From the NCBI RefSeq assembly GCF_028464145.1, contig NZ_JAQPCG010000002.1:248001-312000 (forward strand): a DNA stretch of 64,000 bases, read 5' to 3'. A program made the translations under genes and the position numbers. The notes beneath the pieces are model-generated. The model did not search any database and was not told the origin of the DNA. It was given only the letters and a program-made list of their open reading frames with translations. The stretch comes from Maribacter sp. PR1. Its GTDB lineage: Bacteria; Bacteroidota; Bacteroidia; Flavobacteriales; Flavobacteriaceae. This document shows positions 36,579-45,549 of this stretch, piece by piece (position 1 is the first letter of the stretch; each line of letters opens with the position of its first letter).

Positions 36579-37503
36579 ATTGTAATTCAATTTCAAATTG
36601 TGTTAATGCCTTGAATTGATGCAATCTTTTATTTATTTCGTCTCGATCCAAATGTAGCATGCGTTCCGTTCCAAATTTCTCAACCGAAAAGGATGCCAAA
36701 TTAGAGCCATGAATAACGGCTTTTTTCAAATTTTCAAAGGTAACATCATCCGATGCTGCCAAATAACCGGAAAAACCTCCTGCAAAGGTATCCCCGGCAC
36801 CGGTAGGATCAAAAACATCCTCTAACGGTAAAGCGGGCGCAAAGAAAACCTGTTCCTCATGAAACAACAAGGCTCCGTGTTCTCCTTTTTTAATGACCAC
36901 ATATTCAGGACCCATTTCAAAAATTTTCTGTGCGGCCTTTACCAATGAATATTCACCTGTCAATTGTCTGGCTTCTTCATCATTAATGGTCAAAACATCT
37001 ATCTTTTCGATGACCTCGGTCAATTCGCTCAGTGTATGGTCCATCCAAAAGTTCATGGTATCCAATATGATGAGCTTTGGTCGTTTTTCCATTTGATTAA
37101 TTACACTCATCTGAATATTCGGATGCAAGTTTCCGAGCATCACTACGTCGGAATCTTTATAGTTGGACGGAACTACAGGATTAAAATTGGCCAGAACATT
37201 AAGTTCGGTAGCCAATGTGTCCCTTGAGTTTAGGTCATTGTGATATTTTCCTTTCCAGAAAAAAGTTTTGCCTCCTTCAACTATTTCCAAACTGGAAATA
37301 TCAATATTTTTCTCTGTAAAAAAGTCCAAATATTCTTGTGGAAAATCATCTCCTACAACAGAAACAATGGCAGAATCAACCTCAAATTGCGATGCCGCCA
37401 AACCTATAAAAGTCGCCGCACCACCTAGAATTTTATCCGTTTTTCCAAAAGGGGTTTCAATAGCGTCAAAAGCAACCGTACCAACAATCAAAAGCTTACC
37501 CAT
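36577..37503 (-). CDS. PfkB-family sugar/nucleoside kinase
   Basis: A ribokinase-fold kinase of 308 residues. The N-terminal GGAATFIG segment shapes the substrate site. The C-terminal signature DPTGAGDTFAGGFSG holds the anion hole and the catalytic aspartate. It would phosphorylate a sugar, nucleoside or related alcohol with ATP. The substrate cannot be read; position next to purF hints at nucleoside or ribose metabolism, but this is inference. A -7-type box (TATATTTG, minus strand, 37527-37534) lies just upstream, and a terminator separates it from purF, so it may be a single-gene unit. Confidence 0.9.
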   Translation of the reverse strand: MGKLLIVGTVAFDAIETPFGKTDKILGGAATFIGLAASQFEVDSAIVSVVGDDFPQEYLDFFTEKNIDISSLEIVEGGKTFFWKGKYHNDLNSRDTLATELNVLANFNPVVPSNYKDSDVVMLGNLHPNIQMSVINQMEKRPKLIILDTMNFWMDHTLSELTEVIEKIDVLTINDEEARQLTGEYSLVKAAQKIFEMGPEYVVIKKGEHGALLFHEEQVFFAPALPLEDVFDPTGAGDTFAGGFSGYLAASDDVTFENLKKAVIHGSNLASFSVEKFGTERMLHLDRDEINKRLHQFKALTQFEIELQ

Positions 37504-37526
37504 AAATCATATCCAAAATGAAGTTG

Positions 37527-37534
37527 CAAATATA
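37527..37534 (-). promoter_or_regulatory. -7 promoter box of the PfkB kinase gene
   Basis: TATATTTG on the minus strand matches TAnnTTTG, 24 nt before the ATG. No clear -33 TTTG was found at the ideal distance. Confidence 0.5.
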
Positions 37535-37593
37535 AGGATTTGGATAACGAATTGTAATTGTTAAGACAAGACAATTTCAATACTTATTAAGAT

Positions 37594-38229
37594 TTACTTT
37601 CTCCCAAAATCAGCGGGGATTTCTCCCCAGGCTTTGGTTTCCCATTTTACAATAGGAGTTGAATATTGGTTTTTTTTCAGCCAGTTTTCGGCTCTTTTGA
37701 TCAAATCGAACAACCCTTTGTTTTTTTTGTTTTCCGTGAGTTTGGTATTGCACTTTTTTTTTCGAACCCAGCTCATTGCGGTACGGGAGTCCGTATAAAT
37801 AATACGGTCACTTTTTCTTTCTTTTAAAAAGGCCAAACCATGGACAATGGCCAGGAACTCACCAATATTATTGGTACCTTGCCCAAAGGGACCTTGTTTA
37901 AAAAGCGTTTTCTTTGTTTTGGTATCTACACCTTGATATTCCATTACTCCAGGGTTTCCACTAGAGGCGGCATCTACGGAAATAGAATGGTAATTGGGTT
38001 GGCCAATTTTTAAAAGTTCAGCAGGTAAAAGCTCCGACTCCCCTTTCTTCTTGCCCTTATAATCTTCGTAATTTCCATTATAGGCCTTTTTGGCCATTTC
38101 AAATGTCAAAAAGGACTTGTATTCAGCACCTTTTATCCCACTTATGGCAGCCTTACAGTCATCCCAAGATTCGTATATGCCAGGTTTTTTTCCTTTCCAA
38201 ACAACGTAATGCTTTTTCTTTTTGCTCAT
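37594..38229 (-). CDS. rnhA: Ribonuclease H with N-terminal viroplasmin domain
   Basis: Cuts the RNA strand of RNA-DNA hybrids. Residues about 5-55 form a caulimovirus-type viroplasmin domain (YYVVWKG-like start, GIYESWDDCKAAI, GAEYKSF, AKKAY), known to bind hybrids in eukaryotic-type RNase H1. The catalytic domain (about 75-211) has aspartate in SVDAASSGNPG, glutamate in NNIGEFLAIVHGL, aspartate in IYTDSRTAMSW and a final aspartate in PADFGRK. Its start codon overlaps the end of purN by 4 nt, so the two are cotranscribed and translationally coupled. The domain order and length are normal for the Bacteroidota form. Confidence 0.92.
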   Translation of the reverse strand: MSKKKKHYVVWKGKKPGIYESWDDCKAAISGIKGAEYKSFLTFEMAKKAYNGNYEDYKGKKKGESELLPAELLKIGQPNYHSISVDAASSGNPGVMEYQGVDTKTKKTLFKQGPFGQGTNNIGEFLAIVHGLAFLKERKSDRIIYTDSRTAMSWVRKKKCNTKLTENKKNKGLFDLIKRAENWLKKNQYSTPIVKWETKAWGEIPADFGRK

Positions 38230-38804
38230 TTGGATAGGAGTTCTTCAATAACCTTTGGAAAATATTCATATTCTAACTTGTGAACTTTATTTGCAATGTC
38301 CTCTGAACTATCAGCTTTGGTTATTCTCGTTTTCACTTGCGTAATAAAAGCCCCTTCATCGTAATTCGCATTTACATAGTGTATAGTAATGCCCGTTTCT
38401 TTTTCATTATTTTCCTTGACGGAGTTATGTACATGCATACCGTACATGCCTTTCCCTCCATATTTTGGCAATAGTGCGGGGTGAATATTGATGATTTTAT
38501 TGGGAAAAGTATCAATTATCTTTTCCGGGATTTTCCAGAGAAAACCGGCCAAGACAATTAAGTCCGGATTTAGACCCTTAAGAATATTTAGAACACAATC
38601 ACTTTTAACGTAGGCATGTCTATTAAAGTAAAGGGCATCGATATTCAATCTGTTGCAACGGTCCAAAACCTGGGCGTCTCTTTTATTCGTTAGAACAGCC
38701 GAAACTGTAATGCTTTTATTATCACTGAAATAATTGACTATATTCTCTACATTGGAGCCTGAACCTGAAGCTAATAAAACAATTTTTTTAGTGTCCAATG
38801 GCAA
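38226..38804 (-). CDS. purN: Phosphoribosylglycinamide formyltransferase
   Basis: The third step of purine synthesis: transfer of a formyl group from 10-formyl-tetrahydrofolate to GAR. The phosphate loop is ASGSGSNVENI near residue 12. Catalytic residues are the Asn and His in NIHPALLPKYGGKGMYG and the Asp in NANYDEGAFI. At 192 residues it has the usual length. It leads a two-gene unit with the RNase H gene. It diverges from acpP across a 254-nt spacer, the usual Bacteroidota arrangement of purN against acpP-fabF-rnc. Confidence 0.93.
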   Translation of the reverse strand: MPLDTKKIVLLASGSGSNVENIVNYFSDNKSITVSAVLTNKRDAQVLDRCNRLNIDALYFNRHAYVKSDCVLNILKGLNPDLIVLAGFLWKIPEKIIDTFPNKIINIHPALLPKYGGKGMYGMHVHNSVKENNEKETGITIHYVNANYDEGAFITQVKTRITKADSSEDIANKVHKLEYEYFPKVIEELLSK

Positions 38805-38992
38805 AATAGTTAAGTTGATTCATTAAAATAATATCAATACGTAAGACAAAAGAAATCAGAATTTAAGTAAGCACCAAGATTTTATTTATAAATAAACCCG
38901 GTAAAACATTCGTTTTTTGCATGAAATTTTATTCATTCAAATACGGTGGTATGAATTTTATTTTATTAAATTACAGTACATTTTAACGACAA

Positions 38993-39025
38993 TTGGTGTA
39001 TTTAATCCAAAGTTTTTTATTTTTG
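38993..39025 (+). promoter_or_regulatory. acpP promoter
   Basis: TTG (38993-38995) and TATTTTTG (39018-39025) are separated by 22 nt and match the Bacteroidota pattern. The box lies 33 nt before the start codon. Confidence 0.7.
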
Positions 39026-39058
39026 CCATCAATTTAAATTTTTAAAACCAATATTATT

Positions 39059-39292
39059 ATGTCAGACATTGCATCAAGAGTAAAAGCTATCATTGTTGAT
39101 AAATTAGGAGTTGATGAAAACGAAGTGGTATCAGAAGCTAGCTTTACCAACGATTTAGGGGCAGATTCATTGGATACTGTTGAGTTGATTATGGAGTTCG
39201 AAAAAGAATTCGATATTCAAATCCCTGATGATCAAGCTGAGAACATCGCAACAGTTGGCCAGGCCATTAGCTATATAGAAGAAGCAAAGTAA
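39059..39292 (+). CDS. acpP: Acyl carrier protein
   Basis: A small acidic carrier of fatty acyl chains, 77 residues. The phosphopantetheine attachment serine is S37 in the invariant DSL motif of [11 protein letters not shown]. The rest follows the four-helix ACP pattern, with [13 protein letters not shown] before the last helix. It is followed by fabF, the normal gene order. A hairpin with a T-tract lies between the two, so most transcripts may end after acpP, which would fit the high demand for ACP. Confidence 0.97.
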   Translation: MSDIASRVKAIIVDKLGVDENEVVSEASFTNDLGADSLDTVELIMEFEKEFDIQIPDDQAENIATVGQAISYIEEAK

Positions 39293-39320
39293 TTTGATGA
39301 TTTCTTAAACAGAATTAAAA

Positions 39321-39360
39321 TTATCCATGCGGTAAATTCTCCGCATGGATAATTTTTTTT
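39321..39360 (+). terminator. Terminator or attenuator between acpP and fabF
   Basis: A 12-bp stem (TTATCCATGCGG, 39321-39332, with CCGCATGGATAA, 39341-39352) and an 8-nt loop lead into a T-tract. fabF starts 40 nt later without a clear own promoter, so partial readthrough is likely. Confidence 0.85.
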
Positions 39361-39400
39361 AATTTACCTTCGGTTTATTTCTAAACTAAAAACAAGTTCA

Positions 39401-40651
39401 ATGCAATTAAAGCGAGTTGTGGTTACCGGGTTGGGAGCTCTTACCCCAATAGGTAACAATATTGAGGAGTATTGGAACGGTCTTGTAAACGGAAAAAGCG
39501 GATCTGCACCCATTACCTATTATGATACTGAAAAATTTAAGGTAAAATTCGCCTGTGAACTAAAGGATTATAATACTGAGGATTATTTCGACCGAAAGGA
39601 AGGTCGTAAGCTGGATAGGTTTGCGCAATATGCATTAATATCTTCCGATGAGGCTATTAAGGACTCAAAATTAGATTTGGAAAAGCTCGATAAGTTTAGG
39701 ACCGGAGTAATCTGGGGAGCTGGTATTGGAGGTCTGGAGACTTTTCAAAATGAAGTAATGAATTTTGCACAAGGAGATGGAACCCCCCGTTTTAATCCAT
39801 TCTTTATCCCTAAAATGATTGCAGATATTGCACCTGGTCATATCTCTATAAAGCACGGTTTTATGGGGCCAAATTATACCACGGTCTCAGCTTGTGCATC
39901 TTCTGCAAATGCCTTGATAGATGCATTAAATTATATACGTTTAGGACATTGCGATGTTATCGTATCTGGTGGAAGTGAAGCAGCTGTTACCATAGCAGGA
40001 ATGGGAGGGTTTGGTGCTATGCATGCACTTTCAACGCGAAACGATAGTCCGGAAACGGCATCCAGACCATTTGACGCTACAAGGGATGGTTTTGTTCTTG
40101 GAGAAGGAGCAGGAGCTTTAATTTTAGAGGAATATGAACATGCAAAAGCTAGAGGGGCGAAAATTTATGCAGAAGTTGCCGGAGGGGGACTTTCTAGTGA
40201 TGCCTACCATATGACCGCCCCACATCCAGAAGGAATAGGTGTAGTAAAAGTGATGGAAAATTGCTTGAAGGATGCCGGGATGAGCATTGAGGAAGTGGAT
40301 GCAATTAACACCCATGGTACCTCTACACCATTAGGTGATGTTGCAGAATTAAAGGCTATTTCAGAAGTTTTTGGTGAACATGCGAAAGACATAAATATAA
40401 ACTCTACAAAATCGATGACGGGTCATTTGTTGGGAGCTGCAGGGGCAATAGAAGCGATAGCTTCCATATTGGCTATGGAGCATGGTGTTGTTCCTCCCAC
40501 TATAAATCACACAACAGTCGACGAAAATATAGATCCGAGTCTAAACTTGACGCTGAACAAAGCTCAGAAAAGGGAAGTAAAGGTCGCTATGAGCAACACC
40601 TTTGGTTTTGGTGGTCATAATGCTTGTGTCGTCTTTAAGAAAATAGACTAA
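39401..40651 (+). CDS. fabF: Beta-ketoacyl-ACP synthase II
   Basis: Condenses malonyl-ACP with a growing acyl-ACP in fatty acid elongation. The catalytic cysteine is C165 in TVSACASSAN. The two active-site histidines lie in NTHGTSTPLGD and KSMTGHLLGAAGA. The C-terminal NTFGFGGHNAC segment is typical. At 416 residues it has the usual length. It lies between acpP and rnc, with only 7 nt to the rnc start. KAS I (FabB) is less likely given length and Bacteroidota gene order. Confidence 0.96.
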   Translation: MQLKRVVVTGLGALTPIGNNIEEYWNGLVNGKSGSAPITYYDTEKFKVKFACELKDYNTEDYFDRKEGRKLDRFAQYALISSDEAIKDSKLDLEKLDKFRTGVIWGAGIGGLETFQNEVMNFAQGDGTPRFNPFFIPKMIADIAPGHISIKHGFMGPNYTTVSACASSANALIDALNYIRLGHCDVIVSGGSEAAVTIAGMGGFGAMHALSTRNDSPETASRPFDATRDGFVLGEGAGALILEEYEHAKARGAKIYAEVAGGGLSSDAYHMTAPHPEGIGVVKVMENCLKDAGMSIEEVDAINTHGTSTPLGDVAELKAISEVFGEHAKDININSTKSMTGHLLGAAGAIEAIASILAMEHGVVPPTINHTTVDENIDPSLNLTLNKAQKREVKVAMSNTFGFGGHNACVVFKKID

Positions 40652-40658
40652 GTTCTTT

Positions 40659-41390
40659 ATGACCTTTCCTAAAAATATCTTCAATTCCCATCCTAAACAG
40701 GATGGGGATTTTTTTTTAGGCTTAAAAAGGATTTTGGGATTTAAACCAAAACAATTGGTTTTTTATAAAAAAGCTTTCCTTCATCGGTCAATGAATAGAA
40801 AAGACGAAGAAGGAAACCCAATGAATTATGAGCGGCTGGAGTTTTTAGGTGATTCCATGTTGGGCACCATTATTTCCAAACATCTTTACAATGAAGTCCC
40901 TGAGGGTGACGAAGGGTACTTAACCAAAATGAGATCGAAAATCGTAAGCCGAGAGCATTTGAACGAACTTGGTAAAGATTTGCAGTTGATAAAATATGTA
41001 GAAAGTAGAATTCCAAAAACCCATTTTGGCGAAAATATACATGGGAATGTTTTCGAGGCTCTTGTGGGAGCCATATATCTGGATAGGGGGTATAAGTATT
41101 GTGAGAAATTTATAAACAAAAGGGTCATAGAACCCTATGTGGATATTGAGCAGTTAGAGGGAAAAGTAATAAGCTATAAGAGTTTGGTTATAGAATGGTG
41201 TCAGAAGCAGAAAAAATCCTTTAACTTCAATGTTTATGAGGATACAGGTAATGACTCCCTTAAGCATTTTGCCGTAAAATTATCCATAGATAACCAGGTA
41301 GTGTCCAAGGCAAGGGCAACATCCAAGAAAAAAGCGGAGGAAAGGGCATCCAAAAGAGCATTTTTTGCCCTACAGGATAAAATGAAATAA
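40659..41390 (+). CDS. rnc: Ribonuclease III
   Basis: Cleaves double-stranded RNA in rRNA and mRNA processing. The signature helix is ERLEFLGDSMLG near residues 69-80, with the second acidic site in NVFEALVGAIYLDRG. The double-stranded RNA-binding domain occupies about 170-240 (SYKSLVIEWCQ..., KKKAEERASKRAF). At 243 residues it is a normal Bacteroidota RNase III with a short N-terminal extension. The coding sequence for residues 10-20 folds as a terminator-like hairpin, listed separately. The next in-frame ATG would remove the first helix, so the start at 40659 is retained. Confidence 0.95.
   Translation: MTFPKNIFNSHPKQDGDFFLGLKRILGFKPKQLVFYKKAFLHRSMNRKDEEGNPMNYERLEFLGDSMLGTIISKHLYNEVPEGDEGYLTKMRSKIVSREHLNELGKDLQLIKYVESRIPKTHFGENIHGNVFEALVGAIYLDRGYKYCEKFINKRVIEPYVDIEQLEGKVISYKSLVIEWCQKQKKSFNFNVYEDTGNDSLKHFAVKLSIDNQVVSKARATSKKKAEERASKRAFFALQDKMK
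40687..40717 (+). promoter_or_regulatory. Terminator-like hairpin inside the rnc 5' coding region
   Basis: CCCATCC (40687-40693), a 6-nt loop and GGATGGG (40100-series offset: 40700-40706) are followed by GA and nine Ts. It sits 28 nt into rnc and 35 nt after the fabF stop. It has every mark of an intrinsic terminator, yet it encodes conserved residues (QDGDFF). It may trim readthrough from fabF or limit RNase III production. Confidence 0.5.
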
Positions 41391-41508
41391 TCATAGTTAC
41401 AATTACAACAAAACACTAACCTTTTCATAACAATAATGATATCTTAAACTTATTTTCCAGTTAGGCATTATACTTTAATAGTTCTATATTTACCGTTTTT
41501 CCGTGCAT

Positions 41509-41976
41509 ATGTCGGCAGTTTATAAAATAAAAGATGATTTTTATGATGATTCCTTTCTTTTAGTCGCATTGCATAGCACTTTGGAGGATTTTGCAATTGC
41601 TTATGGATTGAACAAGGTTCTAAAGTCCAGATTCAAAAGAAGCCGGAAGGGTTTTGAATTATCGGAGAACCGATCATTTCCATTTTATGAATGGGAGGAT
41701 GAATATAATTATAGGTATTGGGTACTTATTGCCAACCATAGTTCAAAAAAGGAATTGGTGAACAATAATGACTTATTTCAAAATGAGTCTACCTTCTCTA
41801 CCCCACGCTTAATACCAGAACTTAAGGAGGTGGATTATTTTTTAAAAATAGAGGAGGACGATGATACCATGGTGGGGGAAGAAATAATAAAGACTATTTT
41901 AGGTATGCCAAGGATTATGGCGGCTTATGAAGTCGATACAAATAAACTTAAGTCTAAAAACAATTTAATTTTTTAA
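41509..41976 (+). CDS. IPExxxVDY-family protein
   Basis: A conserved Bacteroidota protein of unknown function, recognised by the signature IPELKEVDYFLKI near residues 105-117. It has 155 residues, no signal peptide or membrane helix, and is probably cytoplasmic. In this lineage it regularly lies between rnc and pyk, as here, with 3 nt to the pyk start. I chose the ATG at 41509; a GTG two codons upstream is also in frame. The C-terminal LGMPRIMAAYEVD stretch is another conserved-looking block. Confidence 0.88.
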   Translation: MSAVYKIKDDFYDDSFLLVALHSTLEDFAIAYGLNKVLKSRFKRSRKGFELSENRSFPFYEWEDEYNYRYWVLIANHSSKKELVNNNDLFQNESTFSTPRLIPELKEVDYFLKIEEDDDTMVGEEIIKTILGMPRIMAAYEVDTNKLKSKNNLIF

Positions 41977-41979
41977 TAA

Positions 41980-43422
41980 ATGCCAATCAATAAGAAGACA
42001 AAGATAGTAGCAACTTTAGGCCCGGCTACTAGTAAGAAAGATGTGCTAAAAAGCATGATACTGGCAGGAGTAGATGTCTTTAGGATTAATTTTTCTCATG
42101 CGGACTATGAAGATGTCAAGGAACGTGTTTCCATGATTCGTGAATTAAACGAGGAATTGGAAACCAATACTTCAATACTGGCTGATTTACAAGGACCAAA
42201 ATTGAGGGTGGGCGTAATGGCCGGTGATGTCGTAGTTAGCCCCGGTGATGAGATTACTTTTGTGACAGGAGATCCTTTTGAAGGTACTGCCGAAAGAGTC
42301 TACATGAATTATAAAGAGTTCCCGCGCGACGTAAAGCCTGGAGAACGAATTCTACTTGATGATGGAAAGCTAATGTTCGAGGCGGTTTCTTCAAACGGAG
42401 AAACAGAAGTGAAAGCCAAAGTAATCCAAGGAGGGCCTTTAAAGTCCAAGAAGGGTGTAAACCTTCCTAATACAAATATTTCCCTACCTGCCCTTACCAA
42501 AAAGGACATTAAGGATGCAGAATTTGCGATTTCCTTGGAGGTTGATTGGATTGCACTTTCGTTTGTAAGGTTTAGTCAGGATTTAATCGACCTACAAAAC
42601 ATAATTAAAGAACATTCCGAACACAAAATTCCAATCATTGCCAAAATTGAGAAGCCTGAGGCAGTTGAGAATATCGACAAAATTGTGGCATACTGTGATG
42701 CATTAATGGTGGCAAGAGGTGATTTAGGCGTAGAGGTGCCAGCACAGGAGGTTCCTTTAATTCAAAAGAAATTGGTGCTTAGAGCTAAAAAAGCTAGAAT
42801 ACCGGTCATTATTGCAACCCAAATGATGGAAACAATGATTACCAGTTTAACACCAACAAGGGCAGAGGTGAACGATGTAGCCAACTCCGTAATGGATGGC
42901 GCAGATGCAGTAATGTTATCTGGAGAGACTTCTGTTGGTAATTACCCGGTACAGGTCATAGAAAAAATGGCGAGTATACTAGGAAGTGTTGAGGCATCTG
43001 AATTGATTAAAGTGCCACATGACCCACCACATGTACGTACCAATAGATACATCACTAAATCCATTTGTTATCATGCTGCCTTAATGGCAAATGAAATAAA
43101 GGCAAAGGCTATTTCTACCTTGACCAATAGCGGTTATACCGCTTTTCAAATTTCGGCATGGAGACCCAGTGCCCATATTTTGGTATTTACATCCAATAAA
43201 AGAATATTGACCCAACTAAATTTACTTTGGGGAGTGAAGGCTTTTTATTACGATAAGTTTGTTTCAACGGATCAAACCATTGAGGACGTTAATGGTATCG
43301 CTTGTAAAAAAGGCTTCTTGGAAGTAGGGGACATGTTGGTAAGTTTGGCGGCAATGCCTATAAAAGATAAGGGCATGGTAAATACCCTACGGGTAACGGA
43401 AATTGAGACTTGTAATTTTTAA
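41980..43422 (+). CDS. pyk: Pyruvate kinase
   Basis: Makes pyruvate and ATP from phosphoenolpyruvate and ADP. The N-terminus KTKIVATLGPATS and FRINFSHADYED are the classic first-domain motifs. The active-site lysine lies in IAKIEKPEAVENI, followed by MVARGDLGVEVP and the TQMMETMI stretch. The lid domain and the C-terminal regulatory domain are present. At 480 residues it is of full length. It is the last gene of the acpP-fabF-rnc-IPExxxVDY-pyk run and is closed by a strong palindromic terminator. Confidence 0.97.
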   Translation: MPINKKTKIVATLGPATSKKDVLKSMILAGVDVFRINFSHADYEDVKERVSMIRELNEELETNTSILADLQGPKLRVGVMAGDVVVSPGDEITFVTGDPFEGTAERVYMNYKEFPRDVKPGERILLDDGKLMFEAVSSNGETEVKAKVIQGGPLKSKKGVNLPNTNISLPALTKKDIKDAEFAISLEVDWIALSFVRFSQDLIDLQNIIKEHSEHKIPIIAKIEKPEAVENIDKIVAYCDALMVARGDLGVEVPAQEVPLIQKKLVLRAKKARIPVIIATQMMETMITSLTPTRAEVNDVANSVMDGADAVMLSGETSVGNYPVQVIEKMASILGSVEASELIKVPHDPPHVRTNRYITKSICYHAALMANEIKAKAISTLTNSGYTAFQISAWRPSAHILVFTSNKRILTQLNLLWGVKAFYYDKFVSTDQTIEDVNGIACKKGFLEVGDMLVSLAAMPIKDKGMVNTLRVTEIETCNF

Positions 43423-43444
43423 GGTATATAAGTTAAAACAAATC

Positions 43445-43475
43445 AAAGGTCCGATGAATTCATCGGACCTTTTTT
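43445..43475 (+). terminator. pyk terminator, 28-nt perfect palindrome
   Basis: 43445-43472 is a perfect palindrome (AAAGGTCCGATGAA and its complement) running into a T-tract, 22 nt after the pyk stop. Confidence 0.93.
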
Positions 43476-43924
43476 AGGTATATCAAGGTAAGCAATTCCC
43501 TTATAGGAAGTTAAAAACAAAAAAGGGAAGTACAAAACTTTGGAATTTTACATTTTTACGAGTAGGTGTACTAATTTAGGTTATAGTCTATAATATGATA
43601 GGCCCCTAGTTTTCCGAGTAACTCGGAGGAAAAAACTCTATTCTTAGGGACAGGTATAAAAACCATTTAAAATTAAAATAGAAAGAACTCTAATTTATTC
43701 GTCGCCTACTTAATTGAAAAAACAATATGTTTTCAAGGTTTTGTCCATAGTAGAAAGGTTGGATATAAATAAGCTCAACAACCTTCTGAACCTAAACCCC
43801 AAGTGGCATTGTTTTAGGGTTTCTTGAATAAGTCTAAACCTTAACTTTAGTTCTTTTTTATGAGTTGATGTAGGTGGCATAATCAAATTGATGATTAGCT
43901 TCGTACACTTAAATTCAACTCATT
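43476..43924. other. 449-nt intergenic region with a hairpin, no gene seen
   Basis: A stem is formed by CCGAGT and ACTCGG around 43614-43626, flanked by T and A runs. A weak inverted repeat of CCTAAAC and GTTTTAGG lies near 43790-43820. A 37-codon frame from a TTG at 43714 is too short to support as a gene. The promoter of the small membrane protein downstream should lie in the last 100 nt, but no clear box was found. Confidence 0.4.
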
Positions 43925-44380
43925 TTGATACTGGATTTTCTTTTGGCAATGTTGTGGAGTTTCTCCCCGTTTGGTGAGGCCAAGGTGGGTATTCCGTATG
44001 GTATGCTCAATGGGTTGAACATCTATGCAGTCTTTGTTTTTTGCTTTTTGGCAAATGTCCTTGTCTTTCCTATGATGATGTTTTTTCTAGATAAGATCAA
44101 CATTTATTTCATACGGTGGCGTTTTTATAAAAAATCTGCCTTATTTGTTGCGAGAAGGGCAAAGACGGGTTCAGGTGATAAGATTAAGAAGTTTGGGTTT
44201 TTGGGATTAATGTTATTTGTAATGATACCGCTTCCCGGTACTGGTGTCTATGCAGGTAGCATTGCAGCTTATCTATTTAAAATTGAGCGCCAAAAGGCTT
44301 TTTGGGCCAATACTACGGGTATTTTCTTTTCTTCGGTCATTGTATGGTTAGCTACCTTGGCCTCCATGAAAATAATTTGA
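43925..44380 (+). CDS. Small multidrug-export-like membrane protein (COG2426 type)
   Basis: An integral membrane protein of 151 residues with four hydrophobic segments (about 2-20, 28-52, 92-115, 125-148). It carries the family patterns FGEAKVGIPYG near the N-terminus and MIPLPGTGVYAGS in the second half, seen in the putative small multidrug export family. The family name is old, and transport has not been established for most members. The start is a TTG; the first ATG would remove half of the first helix. It converges on dinB with 37 nt between stops. Confidence 0.8.
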   Translation: MILDFLLAMLWSFSPFGEAKVGIPYGMLNGLNIYAVFVFCFLANVLVFPMMMFFLDKINIYFIRWRFYKKSALFVARRAKTGSGDKIKKFGFLGLMLFVMIPLPGTGVYAGSIAAYLFKIERQKAFWANTTGIFFSSVIVWLATLASMKII

Positions 44381-44417
44381 CTTGGCTCTATATAAAGGAT
44401 CTTGATAAATTTAAGTT

Positions 44418-45521
44418 CTAAAAATCAAACTTCAGCTGAAAGGAAACAGTTTCGTTTTCTGATTTAGGATGCTCCTTTTTTTCAGTATTTAGATTGGCGA
44501 GTGAAATCCCCAATAAACGTACAGAATTTTGAAGTTTATCCTGATACAGTAGTTCTTTTGCCGTTTCAATAATCAACCTTTTGTCCGATATAAAGTAAGG
44601 CAATGTTTTACTCCTTGTATTTAGGGTGAAGTCGCTATACTTTATTTTTAGCGTAACTGTTTTTCCCGCAATTTTCGATTTTTGTAATCGTCTTTCAAGT
44701 TCATTGGCAATATGTTCCAATCGTTCCAACATAAAAATTTCACTACTTAAGTTTTCATTAAAAGTACGTTCGGCTCCAACGGATTTCGGAATACGATGAG
44801 GTTTTACAGGGCTAGTGTGGATGCCACGTACTACATTAAAATAGTATTTTCCGCTCTTGCCAAAATTCGTTTCTAGAAACTCTTCAGATTTGCTTTTAAG
44901 GTCTTTCCCTGTAAAAATGCCAAGATGGTACATTTTATCTGCCGTTACCTTACCCACACCATAGAACTTTCTAATTTCCAAATCTTCCAAGAAAGCCAGG
45001 ACCTCCTCTGGATTGACCGTTTTTTGTCCGTTTGGCTTGTTTATATCGCTAGCGACCTTAGCTACAAACTTATTTATGGATATACCCGCAGAAGCATTTA
45101 GCCCAGTTTCCTCTAATATGCGTTTTCTTATTTCCTGGGCAATAAGTGTTGCAGAAGGGTTACCCTTTTTATTCGTTGTCACATCCAGATAGGCCTCATC
45201 TAGCGATAAGGGTTCAACTAAGTCCGTATAATCGAAAAAGATGGCACGGATTTGCTTAGAAATCTCCTTATACCTGTCAAAACGCGCTTTTACAAAGATG
45301 AGTTCGGGACAGTTTCTCTTGGCTACTACACTGCTCATGGCACTACGGACACCGTATTTCCTGGCTTCATAACTAGCTGCTGAAACAACGCCTCTTTCGG
45401 AGCTTCCACCTACGGCAATCGGTTTACCTCTTAGGTTTGGATCGTCCAACTGTTCTACGGATGCATAGAAGGCATCCATATCTACATGGATAATTTTTCG
45501 TAATGGAAAATCATTGGACAT
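44418..45521 (-). CDS. dinB: DNA polymerase IV
   Basis: A Y-family polymerase that copies past damaged bases. Metal-binding acidic residues are D14 and D16 in HVDMDAFYASVEQ and D108/E109 in SLDEAYLD. VSAASYEARKYGVRSAM is the finger segment. The helix-hairpin-helix region KFYGVGKVTADKM and a little-finger domain follow. The C-terminal QLKFDF resembles a sliding-clamp-binding peptide. At 367 residues the length is normal. No SOS box could be judged by eye. It diverges from the NAD(P)-binding gene across only 28 nt. Confidence 0.94.
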   Translation of the reverse strand: MSNDFPLRKIIHVDMDAFYASVEQLDDPNLRGKPIAVGGSSERGVVSAASYEARKYGVRSAMSSVVAKRNCPELIFVKARFDRYKEISKQIRAIFFDYTDLVEPLSLDEAYLDVTTNKKGNPSATLIAQEIRKRILEETGLNASAGISINKFVAKVASDINKPNGQKTVNPEEVLAFLEDLEIRKFYGVGKVTADKMYHLGIFTGKDLKSKSEEFLETNFGKSGKYYFNVVRGIHTSPVKPHRIPKSVGAERTFNENLSSEIFMLERLEHIANELERRLQKSKIAGKTVTLKIKYSDFTLNTRSKTLPYFISDKRLIIETAKELLYQDKLQNSVRLLGISLANLNTEKKEHPKSENETVSFQLKFDF

Positions 45522-45549
45522 CCTGTAAAATTAAGGTATATTTAATTTG

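Noticed and set aside
43714-43827. A 37-codon frame starting with TTG between pyk and the small membrane protein
   Set aside because: It is too short, lacks an ATG and a promoter box, and shows no recognisable pattern.
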